64,000 nucleotides of DNA from Panulirus ornatus (lineage: Eukaryota; Arthropoda; Malacostraca; Decapoda; Palinuridae), in contig NC_092251.1 of the NCBI RefSeq assembly GCF_036320965.1, positions 445,001 through 509,000 on the forward strand, read 5' to 3'. Position 1 is the first letter of the stretch, and every line of letters starts with the position of its first letter. Below, piece after piece: positions 1 through 9,009 of this stretch. The position numbers and the translations under genes were made by a program. The notes below the pieces were generated by a model. The model searched no databases, was not told the origin of the DNA, and saw only the letters and a list, made by a program, of their open reading frames with translations.

Positions 1-446
1 ATTCACATTTACTCTTAACTTTCTTCTTTCACACACTTTACCAAACTCAGTCACCAGCTTCTGCAGTTTCTCACATGAATCAGCCACCAGCGCTGTATCA
101 TCAGCGAACAACAACTGACTCACTTCCCAAGCTCTCTCATCCCCAACAGACTTCATACTTGCCCCTCTTTCCAAAACTCTTGCATTCACCTCCCTAACAA
201 CCCCATCCATAAACAAATTAAACAACCATGGAGACATCACACACCCCTGCCGCAAACCTACATTCACTGAGAACCAATCACTTTCCTCTCTTGCTACACG
301 TACACATGCCTTACATCCTCGATAAAAACTTTTCACTGCTTCTAACAACTTGCCTCCCACACCATATATTCTTAATACCTTCCACAGAGCATCTTTATCA
401 ACTCTATCATATGCCTTCTCCAGATCCATAAATGCTACATACAAAT

Positions 447-450
<4 letters not shown>
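1..450 (-). mobile_element. Line-A (RTE-like LINE) reverse transcriptase fragment
   Basis: Read on the minus strand, this matches the RT core of the copies at 6680 and 54589. It begins at the codons for MDLYVAFMDLEKAYDRVD (motif A), continues through GLRQGC (motif B) and the FADD box (motif C), and runs off the left window edge at about the NVNKSK motif. Its 5' end stops abruptly at position 450, where it joins an (AT)n tract, so everything upstream in the element (endonuclease and RT amino part) is missing. It is a dead 5'-truncated fragment. The plus-strand open frame here is only the antisense shadow of RT. Confidence 0.93.

Positions 451-526
<76 letters not shown>
449..526. repeat. (AT)n microsatellite between LINE fragment and Mini-A
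   Basis: An uninterrupted (AT)n run of about 78 bp. Its left edge is the 5' truncation point of the minus-strand Line-A fragment and its right edge is the 5' end of a Mini-A copy. Confidence 0.98.
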
Positions 527-529
<3 letters not shown>

Positions 530-757
530 ATCCCTGGGGATAGGGGACACGTATTCCTTGCGTGTCGTAGAAGGCGACTAAAAGGGGAGGGAGCGGGGGG
601 CTGGAAATCCTACCCTCTCGTTTTTTTTTTTTTTATAATTTTCCAAAAGAAGGAACAGAGGGGGCCAGGTAAGGATATTCCAAAAAAGGCCCAGCTCTCT
701 GTTCTTAACGCTACCACGCTAACGCGGGAAATGGCGAATAGTTTAAAAAAAAAATAT
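527..757 (+). mobile_element. Mini-A copy 1 (non-autonomous Line-A derivative)
   Basis: Starts with the inverted repeat TATCCCTGGGGATA and contains the blocks GTGTCGTAGAAGGCGAC, GGCTGGAAATCC, a T-run and a GGCCCAG block. It ends with the CGCTACC...GCGGG tail, GGCGAATAGT and an A-run. Against copy 2 it lacks about 16 bp after the 5' hairpin. Its first ~180 bp resemble the 5' UTR of the full Line-A copy (52890..53060) and its last ~45 bp resemble the Line-A 3' end. It has no coding capacity and is flanked by (AT)n on both sides. Confidence 0.88.
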
Positions 758-772
758 ACATATATGTATTTA

Positions 773-822
<50 letters not shown>
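758..822. repeat. (AT)n microsatellite between two Mini-A copies
   Basis: A slightly impure start (TACATATATGTATTTATATT) followed by pure (AT)n. It links the 3' end of one Mini-A to the 5' end of the next. Confidence 0.97.
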
Positions 823-826
<4 letters not shown>

Positions 827-1063
827 CCCTGGGGATAGGGGAGAAAGAATACTTCCCACGTATTCCCTGCGTGTCGTAGAAGGCGACTAAAAGGGAAGGG
901 AGCTGGGGGCTGGAAATCCTCCCCTCTCTTTTTTTTTTTTTTTTTTTAATTTTCCAAGAGAAGGAACAGAGAAGGGGGCCAGGTGAGGATATTCCCTCAA
1001 AGGCCCAGTCCTCTGTTCTTAACGCTACCTCGCTATCGCGGGAAATGGCGAATAGTATGAAAA

Positions 1064-1068
<5 letters not shown>
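823..1068 (+). mobile_element. Mini-A copy 2, complete
   Basis: The best complete Mini-A on this strand: 5' TATCCCTGGGGATAGGGGA, GAAAGAATACTTCCCACG, GTCGTAGAAGGCGACTAAAA, an internal T-run, the ACAGAGAAGGGGGCCAGG block and the tail CGCTACCTCGC-TATC-GCGGG, then GGCGAATAGT and A8. The tail can fold into the same hairpin as the Line-A 3' end. Length is about 246 bp. It lies in direct orientation with copy 1, with only (AT)n between them. Confidence 0.92.
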
Positions 1069-1139
<71 letters not shown>

Positions 1140-1150
1140 TATATTTTAGT
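1068..1150. repeat. (AT)n microsatellite, tail-to-tail junction
   Basis: (AT)n decaying into T/A-rich sequence. On its left is the 3' end of a plus-strand Mini-A. On its right is the 3' end of a minus-strand Line-A fragment, so two retroelement tails face each other. Confidence 0.95.
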
Positions 1151-1158
1151 TTTTATTA

Positions 1159-1396
1159 TACTTAATCACCGTCTCCCGCGTCATCGAGGTAGCGCAAGGA
1201 AACAGTCGAAAGAATGACCCAACCACCCCCCCCCCCCCCCCCCCCCACCGCGCGCGCGCGAGGTAGCGCTAGGAAAAGACAACAAAGGCAACATTCGTTC
1301 ACACTCAGTCTCTAGCTGTCATGTGTGATGCACTGAAACCACTGCTCTGTATCCACATCCCGGGCCTACAGACCTTTACGTGGTTTACCCCAGACG
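1159..1396 (-). mobile_element. Line-A 3' UTR fragment, rearranged
   Basis: On the minus strand this holds both ends of the Line-A 3' UTR: the block just after the stop codon (CGTCTGGGGTAAACC complement at 1382..1396), the GACAGCTAGAGAC and GAACGAATG blocks, and the terminal GCGCTACCTCG/CGCGGGAGAC tail. The middle is missing and replaced by about 21 C residues, a short spacer and (CG)6 at 1226..1260. It ends sharply at 1396. Confidence 0.85.
1226..1260. repeat. poly-C and (CG)n run inside LINE tail
   Basis: About 21 consecutive C, then ACC, then (GC)6, lying where other Line-A tails have about 150 bp of TATGTATA-rich sequence. Confidence 0.95.
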
Positions 1397-1960
1397 AAAA
1401 GATAAGACTCCTATTGCTCGTAGTAAAAGCAGACGCTTTTGTTGTGATTAATAGTTATCCTCTTGAGCGCTAGGGTGCTGACTTGGGCACTATGGTACGA
1501 CCCTTGGTCATGGTATCACAGTGAAAGGTCGTACCGACGCATTCTAGCGGTTATGATAACCACGTCCTGTACCTTATCCGGAAATAACAGAACCATGTTG
1601 ACTGGTGATCAAAAACGAATGCTTTAATATAATCGCAATTCAAAATATTTATTTTTCTAATTATATTAACCAGCATAAATCGTTTTGTATTTGGACATAT
1701 GATAAATGATAAAGTAACTTATCTCCATGGAAGGCAGATCGAAAGTATAATTTGCAGTTTTGTAAATGACATGAACTGAAAATGATATCCTGAATACAAA
1801 TACATATCAGTCGCTAGTTAGTGAAAATTGGTTCAGTAGTGTTGTTAGGAAGGAAACGTGCGATCACACGTTACATCATTGTTAGAAATGTAATAATAGT
1901 GACACAATACATACTTGTAGGAAGAATTCTAACGCCAGTATGTAACATAAGCATCATTTT
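1397..1960. other. No gene recognised; dispersed GGTACGACC motif
   Basis: No long open frame or recognisable repeat, apart from GGTACGACC near 1495 and its complement GGTCGTACC near 1528. These form an inverted pair about 30 bp apart and resemble the degenerate motif family described at 5882. Confidence 0.5.
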
Positions 1961-2293
1961 ATGATAGCACTTATGATAACTGCCTATGTATGATAGCACT
2001 ATGATAACAAACTATATATGATAGCAATATGATTACAGGCTATGTATGATAGCAATATGATTACAGGTTATGTATGATAGCAATATGATTACAGGCTATG
2101 AATGATAGCAATAAGATGACAAGCTATGTATGATAGCAGTATGATAACAGGCTATGTATGATAGCAATATGATTACAGGCAATGTATGATAGCAGTATGA
2201 TAACAGGCTATGTATGATAGCAATATGATTACAGGCTATGTATGATAACAGTATGATTACAGGCTATGTATGATAGCATTATGATTACAGGCT
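1961..2293. repeat. 28-bp minisatellite, about 12 units
   Basis: Tandem units built on TATGTATGATAGC followed by A(A/G)TATGAT(T/A)ACAGGC. The first two or three units are shorter and more diverged; the central ones are nearly identical. Confidence 0.95.
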
Positions 2294-2924
2294 AAGAGGT
2301 ATGATTCTGAATCTAAGTGATATCCTTCCCTGTTTAGATATGAATACCTATCCTGTGGACTTGTGCCCAAACATAGATTAATGACAATTAACAGAAAAAT
2401 CAGCTATGAAAACTCGTGTGCGGAGGGTCGAGACTCACGCTCTGGAAAAGTTAAAGCGCAAAATGATTTAATTAATATTGAGGTGATGCACAGACAGCTC
2501 CCTTAGTGAAGACTGTGCAATCATTGCAGCTACAAACTTAGAGACAGGAATGGAGGAGTAGCAGAGATCAAAGATGTGAGTCACCAGGACTGTATCATAC
2601 ATAGATGGAATGTTAAGGATGTTTGCAAGTTGGAACTTATTCACCGAAGGAGACAAAAATGGGTCTTAGTGAGCAAGAGCCAAAGATAGAAATATATGTT
2701 TGAGGGAGAGTGGATAACAGACGCATACGAAAGTTGAAGTATAGCAAAGCATCTATGAGTGACGAAGACACCAGGAAGATGCTGTAGGTTGGCGAGGGTT
2801 TGTGGGAGAGAATGGTAGGGGTGTTATTTGCCGAGGGGCGGGAAGATGGCTGTGATTGTAACTTTTTTTCCTTAAGTTCGCGACAAGAATAATGGAAGTT
2901 TTGGGGGGATATTAATATGAATGG
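2294..2924. other. No gene recognised
   Basis: Only short chance frames (for example a 62-codon one on the minus strand at 2468..2656). I see no repeat structure. Confidence 0.5.
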
Positions 2925-3590
2925 ATTGTTGGATGTAGGCTGTATTGTTCAAATAGTCAAGTCGACAGAAAAACTACAGAACATCGTAAAAGATTTTAGA
3001 AGACTAAGTACGAAGAGTAAGTTGGATGTTAACACTATCTAGAACTAGATGGCGGTGGTGTTGGTTGTATCTAGTGAAGGAGGTCGTAAGTGTGAGATAC
3101 AGCTGGTTGGTGAGAGGTTTGAGACGGGTTGCAGCACTTTTAGTGAGGATGGATGAACAGTAAGGGGAAAATTCTAAGAGATTCGCTGGTGGCCTGAGGA
3201 AAGGTATAAGTCTTACGTGAGGCCGAGCGTGTCAAAAGGCCTTCTGATCCAATCTACTCTGACGTAGAAATGAAACATGGATGTGCACGACAAGGGCACC
3301 TGGGAAAGTGTAATCAGGTAGGTGTGAAGGGCTAGTTACAAGAGTACCTGGGAAAGTGCAAGTAGGAGAGACGGATTTACGTGAGGCTTGGTGCACAGGA
3401 AGTAGTGGTTTATGAAGGCAAGAATAAACCTTTAAAGCGGCAAGACTATGTACGGCTAACTGAATGAGAACAACGAAATGTGTTTGTCTCTTAGGTAGAA
3501 GGAGGAGGAGTCAGGCAAGACCAAGAGTTAGGCGGAAAAACAGGAATGATGGAGCGTGTGGGTGAAGGATGTGCAAGCACTAAGCATTGT
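2925..3590 (+). pseudogene. Ancient LINE reverse transcriptase relic
   Basis: Three islands in the right order and at nearly the right spacing match the C-terminal half of an RTE-like LINE protein. At 2962..3033 the translation reads STEKLQNIVKDF...TKSKLDVN, like the KLQKLVTEF...KLRVNVNKSK segment after the FADD box. At about 3252..3285 it reads LL-xx-NETW, like LYGCEAW. At 3495..3545 it reads RRRRSQARPRVRR, like GTRRRGRPNWRW. The islands start about 305 and 550 bp after the first, against about 336 and 606 in Line-A. Stops and indels interrupt all frames. This is a decayed copy of a related but different element; the spacing argument is stronger than any single island. Confidence 0.6.
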
Positions 3591-3620
3591 ACAGGAATAT
3601 GCAATGGTCAGGAGGTGCAG

Positions 3621-3906
3621 TAAACGTCCCTCTCCCCTAAATATAATCACTGGTCAGTAAAGGATTAATGAACGGTCAGCGAACTAACTTTAAGAATTCT
3701 ACATCAAAAAGAAATAATAATGAAAAAAAAAAATGTTTGATCTATAAAGCATATGGCTTTGATAATAACTATATAAGTAGAAATATAGCAGCATATCTCT
3801 CCTGATGAGTTGAAAATGAAACCATAATATATTCTGGTTAAACACTGATCCTATTTCCAGTCCCTGATGCAGAGAGAAAAGTATAAAGATGGATAGATAG
3901 ATAGAT

Positions 3907-3908
<2 letters not shown>
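3621..3908. other. Unassigned AT-rich sequence
   Basis: No frame or repeat, except a short (GATA)3 run at about 3890..3905 leading into the GA tract. Confidence 0.5.

Positions 3909-3964
<56 letters not shown>
3909..3964. repeat. (AG)n microsatellite
   Basis: About 56 bp of pure (AG)n directly abutting a Rep-B copy. Confidence 0.98.
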
Positions 3965-3967
<3 letters not shown>

Positions 3968-4100
3968 TTTAGAGAGAAGCTATAGCCCAGCAGTCACCCA
4001 CCGGCAGTTAGCCGTCTCGCTGGGAGCCACTACTCTACTCCATTACAAAGCATTATGTTCATGACAGTTACTGGGCCGCTGCGTCTCAGTTAAAGTCATC
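3965..4100 (-). repeat. Rep-B copy 1 (interspersed repeat with CT tail)
   Basis: Read on the minus strand it begins TTAACTGAGACGCAGCGGCC, continues ATAATGCTTTGTAATGGAG and ends GGGCTATAGCTTCTCT before (CT)n. The same blocks in the same order, also ending at (CT)n, occur at 28351..28490. The middle ~50 bp differs between the two. The type of element is unknown. Confidence 0.75.
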
Positions 4101-5881
4101 TAACCTGTATTTCAGCCTCAATAAACGTAGTGCGATTCTCCATTTTTTCTTTTCGCATATTTCACACAAAAAAAACAGGTTTCTAATATAGATTTAGAGG
4201 TATCTATTGTCGTGCTCTGAAGTTTATATTCTCATTTTTCCCCAGCTTTCATGATACATCCTCTATCTAGGAACTGATTTCATGTTGGATATGAGAATGA
4301 AGAAATGACTTTGGGAATGAGTCATAATTATCAAATATCATCATAATCGTTTCCATATATTCTATAAATGTACCACGTGAGATTAGAATGAGGGAAATGA
4401 TTACCTGGTAAGACTATCATAATGAAATAGAAACGTAGATAGTTGTTGTTCACAGTTGATCCCATACTGTTGGCTGAATCTGGAAATCAAATGAATAAAG
4501 TAAAGTAGCTTTGGTGATATCTGCATGAGGAAAGAGTTAAGATACATTCGGTTATGAATAAGTTTGCCATCCTCAGTAGCGACTGTTTACCTCAGGACAG
4601 TAACACTTGCAGTGTTAATCAATGTTGTGAAGGAGATGAATGATGTGGACCATGATCATATTGGTATGGGGAGGGCCTAAATGGAAGAGCCTAAAAGTGA
4701 TTTGGACAGGAAAATTAAGAGCTTCGGTAAATGGGAAGATGTTAAGTAAAGGGGATGCAGACACCAAACAAATGGAGAAATTGTGTGAGTGTTATGTTTG
4801 TAATATTATCCTCGGTAGGGCAATATAAACATCAGAGCAAGAGGATTGGACGACACGCATTGTGTGCCAGGAACTGCAGTCACACTGATGTAGGTAAGAA
4901 TGAAACTCGAAAAAGGTAAATGGAGCGATTATCTCATTGGCAAGGTGTATGAATGGAAGCTTCCTTATATAGTAAGGCATTGTGGATTTCAAGACAGACG
5001 ATATGCAGCTAAAAATGATATATGGTACTTGGTTAAAGATGCAAAGTGAGAAGTCTGAACAAGAGATCGCCAGACTGTCGCAGTGAACTGCATAATGAAG
5101 GTGAGAGGTATTCCTTATCAGGCATCAGTAAGCCTGGATCATTGCACTATCCAGTAGAGACATTTTGTATACCAAGAAGGAAGGTTGCTGAGGACGCATC
5201 CCCTGACGTATCAGGTCAGTGTGTCGACTGAATAATCATGAAAAACTCTGGAAGTGTCGGAGGAATATTATAATAAAGTCGTGTGACACAATTAAGGATT
5301 TGTGTTTATGATATAAACAGTCAAAAGATGTCCTAAGTCTTTCCTTTGCAAATGCGAACTGAGTTAAAGATCATATGTGATTAGAGACATTGATAAATAT
5401 TTCTTACGAAAAGTCTGAATTAACCTTCCCTACAATACAATGAACTATATTTAAGGCATTGCCTTAGTTCTTTAGTTCATTTCCGTAAAGAATATTTTGC
5501 TGGGACCATACCATTTGCATATATTCAAGGATTTCCTTTTATAAGATTCCCGTCCATAGTTTGGTGTCAGTGAGGTAGCCAGGGACCTCGGCAGCGTGTT
5601 GTCTGACACATTGTATGACTTCGACCAACAGTATACTGGAGGACGCTGCTCGTACGGGCTTTACCCATCTTCCGCCACCACACTGTGGGGAGAAATTCTT
5701 GGCTAAAAGCTGTAAAATGTTTTCAGTTCCCTTGTCAACACAGCATTGAAGATTCAGGATTCAAAATTTAATGAAGGTTTTGCCGACCTGTCACCAGCTC
5801 TCTTGTCTGTCTACATGTCTGAAAACTTGGCGGCTGTGCCCATCTCCCACCCGCTCGTGTTGAAACTGTCATGCTTAACCA
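4101..5881. other. No gene recognised
   Basis: About 1.8 kb with no repeat I can identify. Open frames are 60-70 codons and have no recognisable motifs. 4620..5060 is purine-rich on the plus strand and could be very old retroelement debris, but I see no motif to support that. Confidence 0.5.
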
Positions 5882-6006
5882 ACTTCAGGACGGGAGCACG
5901 ACCCCTCAGCACGACAATATAGCCCTCCAGGACGGTACGACCCTTCAGAACGACAATATTGCCCTTCACCAGGACGGTTCGACCCTCCAGCACGACGATT
6001 AAATCC
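5882..6006. repeat. Degenerate ~40-bp minisatellite (motif F)
   Basis: Three imperfect units sharing CAGGACGG..CGACCCTNCAG.ACGACAATAT. The minus-strand translation shows the period as IVVLKGRTVL-type repeats. Related GTACGACC/CACGACGG pieces are scattered elsewhere (about 1495, 15540..15715, 42970..43025, 44815). Confidence 0.75.
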
Positions 6007-6015
6007 TTTGGGTAT

Positions 6016-6018
<3 letters not shown>

Positions 6019-6085
<67 letters not shown>
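6019..6085. repeat. (AT)n microsatellite without adjoining element
   Basis: The only long (AT)n tract here that is not visibly flanked by Line-A, Mini-A or the fold-back repeat. Confidence 0.97.
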
Positions 6086-6087
<2 letters not shown>

Positions 6088-6410
6088 CGTGTATAGTTCG
6101 AGTTTTTAAAATCAAATTTTAGGCAAGATTCTTAAAGTGTCGACCTATACATGGGTAATAGTATTATTAGCTTGAAATCCTTGCATGATGGGAAGGGCTA
6201 GAAGCAACTTTAACTTCAGATATGAAAAATATTTACCTGAAATTGCCCGCGTTTCAGTGTAAAGTGCCGTGATAACAAATGTTAAACAATTTGCCTTCGG
6301 CGCTCGGTGTTTCAGGCTCAGCGAACCTCGGTTTATAGGACATAATGTATTTCAATGAGGATTTTCTGAAATGAGTTTTATATGCCTTAAAATACGAGAG
6401 TATAAGGTAT
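6086..6410. other. No gene recognised
   Basis: Unremarkable sequence between an AT tract and a truncated Mini-A. Confidence 0.5.
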
Positions 6411-6606
6411 ATACCTCCCACGTATTCCCTGCGTGTCGTAGAAGGCGACTAAAAGGGGAGGGAGCGGGTGGCTGGAAATCCACCCCTCCAATTTTTTCTT
6501 TTCTAAAAGAGGGAACAGAGAAGGGGACCAAATGAGGATATTCCCTCTAAGGCTCACTCCTTTGTTAATAACGCTACCTCGCTAACGCTGGAAATGGTGA
6601 ATATAT
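6411..6606 (+). mobile_element. Mini-A copy 3, 5'-truncated
   Basis: Begins inside the element at ATACCTCCCACGTATTCC, so the 5' inverted repeat is absent. It then carries the GTCGTAGAAGGCGACTAAAA block, GGCTGGAAATCC and the CGCTACCTCGC-TAAC tail ending GGTGAATA. It is followed by (AT)n and then a 5'-truncated Line-A in the same orientation. Confidence 0.88.
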
Positions 6607-6608
6607 AC

Positions 6609-6679
<71 letters not shown>
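6600..6679. repeat. (AT)n microsatellite between Mini-A and Line-A
   Basis: (AT)n with one GA interruption near 6609. Left neighbour is the Mini-A 3' end; right neighbour is the truncated 5' end of a Line-A copy. Confidence 0.97.
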
Positions 6680-6680
<1 letters not shown>

Positions 6681-6682
<2 letters not shown>

Positions 6683-8384
6683 GGGAACTTCAGTGAAGGG
6701 CGCAAATGGGGAGGTGATAACAAGTAGTGGTGATGTGAGAAGGAGATGGAGTGAGTATTTTGAAGGTTTGTTGAATGTGTTTGATGACAGAGTGGCAGAT
6801 ATAGGGTGTTTTGGTCGAGGTGGTGTGCAAAGTGAGAGGGTTGGGGAAAATGATTTGGTAAACAGAGAAGAGGTAGTAAAAGCTTTGCAGAAGATGAAAG
6901 CCGGCAAGGCAGCAGGTTTGGATGGCATTGCGGTGGAATTTATTAAAAAAGGGGGTGACTGTATTATTGACTGGTTGGTAAGGTTCTTTAATGTATGTAT
7001 GACTCATGGTGAGGTGCCTGAGGATTGGCGGAATGCGTGCATAGTGCCATTGTACAAAGGCAAAGGGGATAAGAGTGAGTGCTCAAATTACAGAGGTATA
7101 AGTTTGTTGAGTATTCCTGGTAAATTATATGGGAGGGTATTGATTGAGAGGGTGAAGGCATGTACAGAGCATCAGATTGGGGAAGAGCAGTGTGGTTTCA
7201 GAAGTGGTAGAGGATGTGTGGATCAGGTGTTTGCTTTGAAGAATGTATGTGAGAAATACTTAGAAAAGCAAATGGATTTGTATGTAGCATTTATGGATCT
7301 GGAGAAGGCATATGATAGAGTTGATAGAGATGCTCTGTGGAAGGTATTAAGAATATATGGTGTGGGAGGCAAGTTGTTAGAAGCAGTGAAAAGTTTTTAT
7401 CGAGGATGTAAGGCATGTGTACGTGTAGGAAGAGAGGAAAGTGATTGGTTCTCAGTGAATGTAGGTTTGCGGCAGGGGTGTGTGATGTCTCCATGGTTGT
7501 TTAATTTGTTTATGGATGGGGTTGTTAGGGAGGTAAATGCAAGAGTTTTGGAAAGAGGGGCAAGTATGAAGTCTGTTGGGGATGAGAGAGCTTGGGAAGT
7601 GAGTCAGTTGTTGTTCGCTGATGATACAGCGCTGGTGGCTGGTTCATGTGAGAAACTGCAGAAGCTGGTGACTGAGTTTGGTAAAGTGTGTGAAAGAAGA
7701 AAGTTAAGAGTAAATGTGAATAAGAGCAAGGTAATTAGGTACAGTAGGGTTGAGGGTCAAGTCAATTGGGAGGTAAGTTTGAATGGAGAAAAACTGGAGG
7801 AAGTAAAGTGTTTTAGATATCTGGGAGTGGATCTGGCAGCGGATGGAACCATGGAAGCGGAAGTAGATCATAGGGTGGGGGAGGGGGCGAAAATCCTGGG
7901 AGCCTTGAAGAATGTGTGGAAGTCGAGAACATTATCTCGGAAAGCAAAAATGGGTATGTTTGAAGGAATAGTGGTTCCAACAATGTTGTATGGTTGCGAG
8001 GCGTGGGCTATGGATAGAGTTGTGCGCAGGAGGATGGATGTGCTGGAAATGAGATGTTTGAGGACAATGTGTGGCGTGAGGTGGTTTGATCGAGTAAGTA
8101 ACGTAAGGGTAAGAGAGATGTGTGGAAATAAAAAGAGCGTGGTTGAGAGAGCAGAAGAGGGTGTTTTGAAATGGTTTGGGCACATGGAGAGAATTAGTGA
8201 GGAAAGATTGACCAAGAGGATATATGTGTCGGAGGTGGAGGGAACGAGGAGAAGAGGGAGACCAAATTGGAGGTGGAAAGATGGAGTGAAAAAGATTTTG
8301 TGTGATCGGGGCCTGAACATGCAGGAGGGTGAAAGGAGGGCAAGGAATAGAGTGAATTGGATCGATGAGGTATACCGGGGTTGA
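6681..8384 (+). CDS. Line-A reverse transcriptase and C-terminal region (5'-truncated ORF)
   Basis: A 567-residue open frame, the only long intact coding sequence in the window. Reverse transcriptases of this kind copy the element's RNA at a nicked target site. Visible motifs: GKAAGLDGI (75-83), PLYKGKGDKSECSNYRG (123-139), QCGFRSGRG (170-178), motif A FMDLEKAYDRVD (204-215), motif B GLRQGCVMSPWLFNLF (262-277), catalytic FADD (312-315), NVNKSKV (345-351) and LGVDL (381-385). After RT come LYGCEAW (436-442), WFGHMER (498-504) and GRPNWRWKDG (526-535), a C-terminal layout seen in RTE/Bov-B-like elements. The first ATG happens to lie at the truncation point, and the same sequence is internal in the full copy at 54309, so this is not the native start. 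Very similar copies at 24103 and 54589 imply recent activity. It lacks the endonuclease, so it cannot be autonomous. Confidence 0.93.
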
Positions 8385-8450
8385 CGTGCTGTCAGTGGAT
8401 TGAATCAGGGCATGTGAAGCGTCTGGGGTGAACCATGGAAAGCTGTGTAG

Positions 8451-8502
8451 GTATGTATATTTGCATGTGTGGACGTATGTCCACACACGCAAATATACAT
8501 AC
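8451..8502. repeat. 24-bp inverted repeat (hairpin) in LINE 3' UTR
   Basis: Left arm 8451..8474 (GTATGTATATTTGC...GGAC) pairs with right arm 8479..8502 with one mismatch around a GTAT loop. Other copies (for example 52690..52730) have only the left-arm sequence followed by GTATGTATATACATG, so the right arm is an inverted duplication specific to this copy. Confidence 0.93.
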
Positions 8503-8554
8503 CCACCCCCATTTCTTTCGTCTGTTTCCTTGCGCTACCTCGCAAACGCGGGAG

Positions 8555-8651
8555 ACAGAGAATTGGGCCAGGTGAGGGTAGTCCCTCAAAGGCCCAGTCC
8601 TCTGTTCTTAACGCTACCTTGCTATCGCGGGAAATGGCGAATAGTATAAAA

Positions 8652-8660
<9 letters not shown>
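8555..8660 (+). mobile_element. Mini-A 3' half fused to Line-A tail
   Basis: From the shared ACAGAGAA the sequence follows Mini-A (GGGCCAGGTGAGGG, CCCTCAAAGGCCCAG, CGCTACC, GGAAATGGCGAATAG) instead of the Line-A ending GACAGCGACAAAG. This looks like a template switch or recombination at a short identity. Confidence 0.82.

Positions 8661-8719
<59 letters not shown>
8659..8719. repeat. (AT)n microsatellite, tail-to-tail junction
   Basis: Pure (AT)n between the 3' end of the plus-strand chimera and the 3' end of a minus-strand Line-A tail. Confidence 0.97.
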
Positions 8720-8723
<4 letters not shown>

Positions 8724-8994
8724 TATTTATTTTACTTTGTCGCTGCCCACCGAGTTAGCGAGGTAGCGCAAGGAAACAGACGAAAGAATGGCCCAACCCA
8801 CCCACATACACATATATATACATACACGTCCACACACGCAAATATACATACCTATACATTTCAACGTATACATATATATACTCACACATACATATACATA
8901 TATACACATGTACAAATTCATACTGTCTGCCTTTATTCATTTCCATCGCCACCCCGCCACACATGAAATAACAACCACCTCCCCCCTCATGTGT
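8720..8994 (-). mobile_element. Line-A 3' UTR fragment
   Basis: Minus-strand Line-A tail: AAATAAATAA and the GACAAAG/GCGCTACCTCG complement, GGAAACAGACGAAAGAATGG, then the TATACATAC-rich stretch. It breaks off at about 8994 in the hairpin region near CTCATGTG. No coding part remains. Confidence 0.88.
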
Positions 8995-9009
8995 TTGTAT
9001 GTGTGTAAA

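Larger units (their letters stand above)
6680..8660 (+). mobile_element. Line-A, 5'-truncated, RT frame intact, chimeric 3' end
   Basis: RTE-like non-LTR retrotransposon lacking its 5' UTR, endonuclease and linker. It starts abruptly at (AT)n|AATGGGAAC. The RT and C-terminal region are open to a normal stop at 8384. The 3' UTR is atypical: a shortened block with a near-perfect 24-bp inverted repeat (8451..8502), then the usual TTTCGTCTGTTTCCTTGCGC segment. At about 8555..8563 it switches into the 3' half of a Mini-A (GGGCCAGGTGAGGG...GGCGAATAGT, A13). It therefore carries two successive CGCTACC tail motifs. (AT)n follows. Confidence 0.92.

Noticed and set aside
350..838. 162-codon plus-strand frame with Ile-Tyr repeats
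   Set aside because: Reads through antisense LINE, (AT)n and Mini-A. No continuous gene could have this make-up.
1961..2293. Possible CRISPR array (28-bp period)
   Set aside because: The units are directly contiguous with no unique spacers, and the surrounding DNA is clearly eukaryotic.
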